Of a stretch of DNA of 64,000 nucleotides, positions 60,756-64,000 are shown piece by piece. The number at the start of each line of letters is the position of its first letter. Within the stretch, counting starts at the first letter, position 1. The notes beneath the pieces are model-generated. The model had not been told where the DNA came from. It made no database searches and saw nothing but the letters and a program-made list of their open reading frames with translations. The position numbers were made by a program, and so were the translations under genes. Origin of the DNA: Abyssibius sp040880065 (GTDB lineage Bacteria > Pseudomonadota > Alphaproteobacteria > Rhodobacterales > Rhodobacteraceae); NCBI GenBank assembly GCA_040880065.1, contig JBBDJE010000017.1, forward strand, positions 62,001 through 126,000, given 5' to 3'.

Positions 60756-61544
60756 TTATCGCAGGCGCGGCGGTTTATCGGGGTCACTGCCGGGTGCGCG
60801 GGCTTTCGGTGGTTCAGGCAGAACCAGAGCCGGCACCTCGAACCCTAGCCCGACACGGGCAAAAACCAGCAAGCGCGGGTCATCGGGTTCAAGAAATACA
60901 ATGTCGAGCGATCCGGCCTCAAGTGCGGCAAAGCGCAAGGCCGAACCAAGCGCCTCGGCCACACCCGGTTGTGCCATAGCTGGCACATCGACCATAGCCA
61001 GAACATGCTGCTGGCTGCCGTCATCATAGCTGGCCTGCGCCAGCCACGCTGCCGAAGCCACCCCCGCCATATTGGCCAGACGGCTATCAAGCACCTGCAA
61101 CAGAATATCGGGCAAGGCGCCGGGCGGGGCAAGCGCGGTCATCCGAGCTTCGGCCCGCTGGTTCTGGCTTTGCGTGGCCTCGGCCAACCATGCCATCACC
61201 TCATGCGGAAAAGCGGCTTCGCAGGGCGATACGCCGGGGTTGAGGCTAAGGCCCAAACCCGCCTCGGCCAGCAACACCGCCACGCGCCGCCCGGCCATAG
61301 AGGCATAATCCATTGGCACGGCAGCAAATTCGGCCAAACGTTCCTCGCTATCAAAGGCCAGTGCGTAAGCACCGTCGCTGGTTTCAATCACCATAGGTGC
61401 CGCCGTTGCGCCATCGCTTTGTGCCATCAGCACGAGGAACAGTTCGCTATCGGCCAGAAGGCCAAAAAACGCCATGCGCGCATCCATCGCATCATCTTGA
61501 TCAACCAGCGCCTGATAGGCACGGTCCAGCCCGGTTTCCTGCAT
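60756..61544 (-). CDS. SseB-domain protein
   Basis: 262 residues. The N-terminal half (FFGLLADSELFLVLMAQ, then VIETSDGAYALAFDSEERLAEF) resembles SseB-family domains; the C-terminal half (VPALVLPEPPKARAPGSDP at the end) is Ala-rich. The function in alphaproteobacteria is unknown. The gene is divergent from the capsule-export genes, sharing a 204-base region. Confidence 0.7.
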   Translation of the reverse strand: MQETGLDRAYQALVDQDDAMDARMAFFGLLADSELFLVLMAQSDGATAAPMVIETSDGAYALAFDSEERLAEFAAVPMDYASMAGRRVAVLLAEAGLGLSLNPGVSPCEAAFPHEVMAWLAEATQSQNQRAEARMTALAPPGALPDILLQVLDSRLANMAGVASAAWLAQASYDDGSQQHVLAMVDVPAMAQPGVAEALGSALRFAALEAGSLDIVFLEPDDPRLLVFARVGLGFEVPALVLPEPPKARAPGSDPDKPPRLR

Positions 61545-61748
61545 TGCGCTATCCTTTTCGCTCTTTGGCCCCCTTCTCGCCTAAATTGGCAGCTATATCA
61601 ATTCCGGCTGGCCTGGCGCACCTGTTGCGCATGGCCTTGCACTCGGCATAGAACAGCACAGAGGGTTGGCCGTGCGGGTTTTCAAACTGTTAATCCTACC
61701 CCTGTATGGCTATGGTATAGCTGCATTTTTCACCGGGATTGCCGCGCG
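61545..61748. promoter_or_regulatory. Divergent region between SseB-like gene and kpsT
   Basis: 204 bases with a small inverted repeat GCTATGGTATAGC near 61709-61721 and TATGG-type -10-like hexamers. I could not fix a convincing -35 partner. It is likely the promoter region of the capsule-export genes. Confidence 0.35.
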
Positions 61749-62402
61749 ATGATTGAATTTGAAAATGTCAGCAAGTCCTTCTGGACCGGCTCGCAGCGCA
61801 AGATCATCCTTGATCAGGCCAGCTTCAAGGTTGAAATCGGCCGTTCGCTTGGCATTCTGGCCCCCAATGGCACCGGAAAAACAACGCTGATCAACATGAT
61901 GGCGGGGCTGGAAAAGCCCGACGAGGGCACGATCCGGCGCAGTTCACGCATATCATTTCCGCTGGGCTTCATGGGCGGCACGGTGCGTGCGCTTTCCGCC
62001 TCGGAGAACGCGCGCTATATCGCGCGGCTCTATTCGCTCAACCCCGATGATGTCGAGGCGTTTTGCCGCTATCTGGCCGGAATTGGTGAGTATTTTGACC
62101 GACCGATGATGCAATATTCCGCCGGTATGATAAGCCGGTTCAACTTCGCCCTGCTTCTGGCTCTGGAGTTTGATATTTATCTGATTGATGAAGGCATGCC
62201 TTCAACCACCGATGTCGAGTTCAACCGCCGTGCCGGCAGTGCCTTGCAAGACAGGCTTGGCCGCTCGACCATGGTGATTGTGTCGCATTCGCCAAGATTG
62301 CTTGAAAGGTTCTGCCAGCGCGCTTCGGTTTTGCGCGACGGGCGCTTGTACCATTTTGAAAGCCTAGAGGAAGCAAAGCAGCTCTATGACTACGCCAGCT
62401 GA
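61749..62402 (+). CDS. kpsT: Capsule polysaccharide export ATPase KpsT
   Basis: 217 residues of the ABC-2 ATPase type used for polysaccharide export. Walker A is GILAPNGTGKTT (35-46) and Walker B is FDIYLIDEGMP (141-151). The signature is YSAGMISRF (123-131) in place of LSGGQ, typical for KpsT. It energises export of a capsular polysaccharide with a KpsM permease, which is not directly adjacent. It overlaps the next gene by 17 bases. Confidence 0.9.
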   Translation: MIEFENVSKSFWTGSQRKIILDQASFKVEIGRSLGILAPNGTGKTTLINMMAGLEKPDEGTIRRSSRISFPLGFMGGTVRALSASENARYIARLYSLNPDDVEAFCRYLAGIGEYFDRPMMQYSAGMISRFNFALLLALEFDIYLIDEGMPSTTDVEFNRRAGSALQDRLGRSTMVIVSHSPRLLERFCQRASVLRDGRLYHFESLEEAKQLYDYAS

Positions 62403-63870
62403 TAAACCCGCATCCGATGTGCCCGATGCGGCAAAGGAAAATCCGGCAGACGCGCAAATACAACGCGGGCCGCATTACTACCGGGTGGCCATGCGCAAAG
62501 CCAAGCGGCTTGGGTTGGAACCTGCTGACGAGCGCGAAGCCGCAAAAATGCTGGAAGACCGCGGCATCGATGTTCTGAAAGAACAAATAACCGTCATGCA
62601 TGTGGCGCAAGAGGCTGAAAACGCCAGCGCAGCGCAGAAAAACCTGCCCGCCACCAGCAAAGGCGACGCGGTGCCAGCAACAGGCACTGACGTTAAGCCA
62701 ACCGCACCCGCCCCCATGTCAGAAGTGGAGCGGATGCGCGAGATTGCCAAGATCAAGCGCGGCATGATCCGCCGCCGCCGCATGCGGCTGGCCTTGTTGA
62801 TGATCCGGCTGTGCTTTTTCGTGGCCTTGCCCACATTCCTGTCGGGCTATTATTATTACAGCGTCGCCACGCCAATGTTTGTGGTTGAAACCCAGATGAG
62901 CGTGCAGCGCGCCGACCCGGCCACCGCTGCAAGTGCGGGTGCACTGGGGCTTTCGCTGCCAAATACCGAGGATTCGACCGTTGTGCAGGGCTATCTCAGC
63001 TCGCGCGAAGCGATGCAGCGGCTTAACCGCGAATATGGCTTTCTGGCCCATTTCCAGCAAGATTTCATCGACGATATCCAGCGACTGCCCCCCGATGCAT
63101 CGCTGGAAGACGGCTATAAAGCTTACGTCAGCGCCATTGAAATCGGCTATGACCCGACGATCGGTGTGATCAAAATGACCGTGCGCGCTTATGATGCCGA
63201 AACCGCGCTTACATATTCGCGCGCGCTGATCGCCTATGCCGAGGCGCGGGTCGATGAAATGTCGCAACGCGTGCGCGATGATCAGATGCGCGGCGCGCAA
63301 GCCAGCTATGTCGAGGCGGAGGCCGCTTTATTTGCCGCCCAGCAAAAAGTGCTCGACCTGCAGGAGCAACGCGGCATTCTTTCGCCCGACGCGGAAATTC
63401 AGGCCACTATGGCAGTGATCAACAACCTGTCGATGCAAGTGGAGAAAAACCGTCTTGATCTGGCCGAGATCAACGCCACCACCAGCCCGAACTCGTCGCG
63501 CGCCAATTTGCTGTCATCAGAAATTGGCCGCTTGGAGGCGCGCATCGCAGAGCTTCGCGAATCCATGACGACAAGTTCCAATGGCGGTATTTCGCTGGCG
63601 CGGATCAGTGGTGAACTGCGCATTGCAGAAACCGAGCTGGCCACCCGCGGCCTCATCCTTCAATCGACGCTGGAAAGCCTTGAAGCCGCACGCGTGCAGG
63701 CCGACCGGCAGGTGCGCTACCTCAACCTTGCTGTATCGCCTATCGCGCCCGATGTTACGACCTACCCACGCAAGCTGGAAAACACGCTTCTGGCGCTGAT
63801 CGTGTTTTTCGGCCTATATATCTTCCTGTCACTCACCGTGTCTGTCCTTCGTGAACAAGTGAACGCATAA
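62386..63870 (+). CDS. kpsE: Capsule polysaccharide export inner-membrane protein KpsE
   Basis: 494 residues. A cytoplasmic N-terminus of about 140 residues contains the charged YYRVAMRKAKRLGLEP segment. The first membrane helix lies near 144-168 (MIRLCFFVALPTFLSGYYYY), followed by a periplasmic domain with coiled coils (for example VEAEAALFAAQQKVLDLQEQ). A C-terminal membrane helix (LLALIVFFGLYIFLSLTVSV) ends the chain. It is the Wzz-like PCP partner linking KpsT/KpsM to the outer-membrane channel. Confidence 0.88.
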   Translation: MTTPADKPASDVPDAAKENPADAQIQRGPHYYRVAMRKAKRLGLEPADEREAAKMLEDRGIDVLKEQITVMHVAQEAENASAAQKNLPATSKGDAVPATGTDVKPTAPAPMSEVERMREIAKIKRGMIRRRRMRLALLMIRLCFFVALPTFLSGYYYYSVATPMFVVETQMSVQRADPATAASAGALGLSLPNTEDSTVVQGYLSSREAMQRLNREYGFLAHFQQDFIDDIQRLPPDASLEDGYKAYVSAIEIGYDPTIGVIKMTVRAYDAETALTYSRALIAYAEARVDEMSQRVRDDQMRGAQASYVEAEAALFAAQQKVLDLQEQRGILSPDAEIQATMAVINNLSMQVEKNRLDLAEINATTSPNSSRANLLSSEIGRLEARIAELRESMTTSSNGGISLARISGELRIAETELATRGLILQSTLESLEAARVQADRQVRYLNLAVSPIAPDVTTYPRKLENTLLALIVFFGLYIFLSLTVSVLREQVNA

Positions 63871-64000
63871 TGCCCAAACCCGTTGAAAACATAAACCCGC
63901 TCAGCTTTGAATTCCTGCGCGATGCGCAAATCGCCTCCAAGGGGTTTCGCGAATATGATGCGCGCTGGCGTTACCCGCAGGAGATTAACCTGCCCGGCCT
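63870..64000 (+). CDS. Phosphomannomutase/phosphoglucomutase, N-terminal fragment
   Basis: The start overlaps the kpsE stop (TAATG), and about 43 codons are present before the window edge. The readable peptide includes SKGFREYDARWRYPQEINLP, which matches the start of the PMM/PGM enzymes that make sugar 1-phosphates for capsule synthesis. The assignment rests on this short segment and context. Confidence 0.7.
   Translation, partial: MPKPVENINPLSFEFLRDAQIASKGFREYDARWRYPQEINLPG

Noticed and set aside
1..64000. Possible mobile elements, CRISPR arrays, rRNA or tRNA genes
   Set aside because: No transposase, integrase, repeat-spacer array, rRNA segment or cloverleaf-like sequence was found on reading the intergenic regions.

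Overview
This window looks like a chromosomal segment of a free-living alphaproteobacterium, most likely Rhodobacterales (Rhodobacteraceae/Roseobacter type). The base composition is GC-rich, about 60 percent by eye. The protein families and gene order fit that group: rpiA-gor-hflK-hflC-DUF2065-degP, serC-serA-purA-DUF2842-thiN, folB-folP-glmM, glyQ-small gene-glyS-PPDK-like, dnaG-rpoD, and mreBCD-mrdA-rodA. It is a draft assembly, since a run of ten N interrupts a G/C-run hairpin near 18.45 kb. I see no rRNA, tRNA, CRISPR array, insertion sequence or prophage. Coding density is very high: no gene-free stretch exceeds 300 bases, and many neighbours overlap by 1 or 4 bases (ATGA or TGATG junctions), implying translational coupling.

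Layout. 0-1.8 kb: a 2Fe-2S ferredoxin, and an RTX repeat protein behind an AT-rich leader. 1.8-7.9 kb (minus): rpiA, glutathione reductase, HflK/HflC, a DUF2065 protein and a DegP-like protease, a redox and membrane quality-control cluster. 8-18.4 kb: L-serine dehydratase with a DMT exporter, thiN/DUF2842/purA, serA and serC, a 3-hydroxyisobutyrate-dehydrogenase-like gene and two tandem DMT exporters. 18.5-22.4 kb (minus): FolB with an extra C-terminal region, a thioredoxin-like protein, folP and glmM. 22.6-25.9 kb: nadA, a secreted CAP protein and nadB. 25.9-33.1 kb (minus): a SleB-type wall hydrolase, a PPDK-like protein whose ATP-grasp half has lost its usual motifs, glyS, a small membrane gene and glyQ. 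33.1-39.6 kb: rpoH and an RluA-type pseudouridine synthase, divergent from a small membrane gene, dnaG and rpoD. 39.6-47.8 kb: a lipoprotein, nrdR, ribD, an M32 carboxypeptidase, glutaryl-CoA dehydrogenase, a ThuA/Gfo-Idh-MocA pair and gltX. 47.8-53 kb: nadE, an exported protein of 19 MORN repeats, and leuA behind a leucine-rich leader peptide. 53-59.7 kb: the rod-shape operon mreB-mreC-mreD-mrdA-rodA and a GhrA-type reductase. 59.7-64 kb: an unrecognised polytopic membrane protein, an SseB-domain protein, and the start of a capsule-export locus (kpsT, kpsE, phosphomanno/glucomutase).

Most of the window is core metabolism and cell-envelope housekeeping. The strongest unannotated signal is a short ORF upstream of leuA. 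It encodes a 27-residue peptide ending in four consecutive Leu codons, one more Leu and a stop. A good promoter would place the transcription start almost on its ATG, which suggests leaderless-leader attenuation of leucine synthesis. Other points worth follow-up are the degenerate PPDK-like protein, the FolB extension, overlapping divergent start codons (CATG) of rluD and its neighbour, four GANTC motifs in 60 bases before rpoD, a foreign-looking patch inside glyS, and candidate operators upstream of nadA and between gcdH and thuA.
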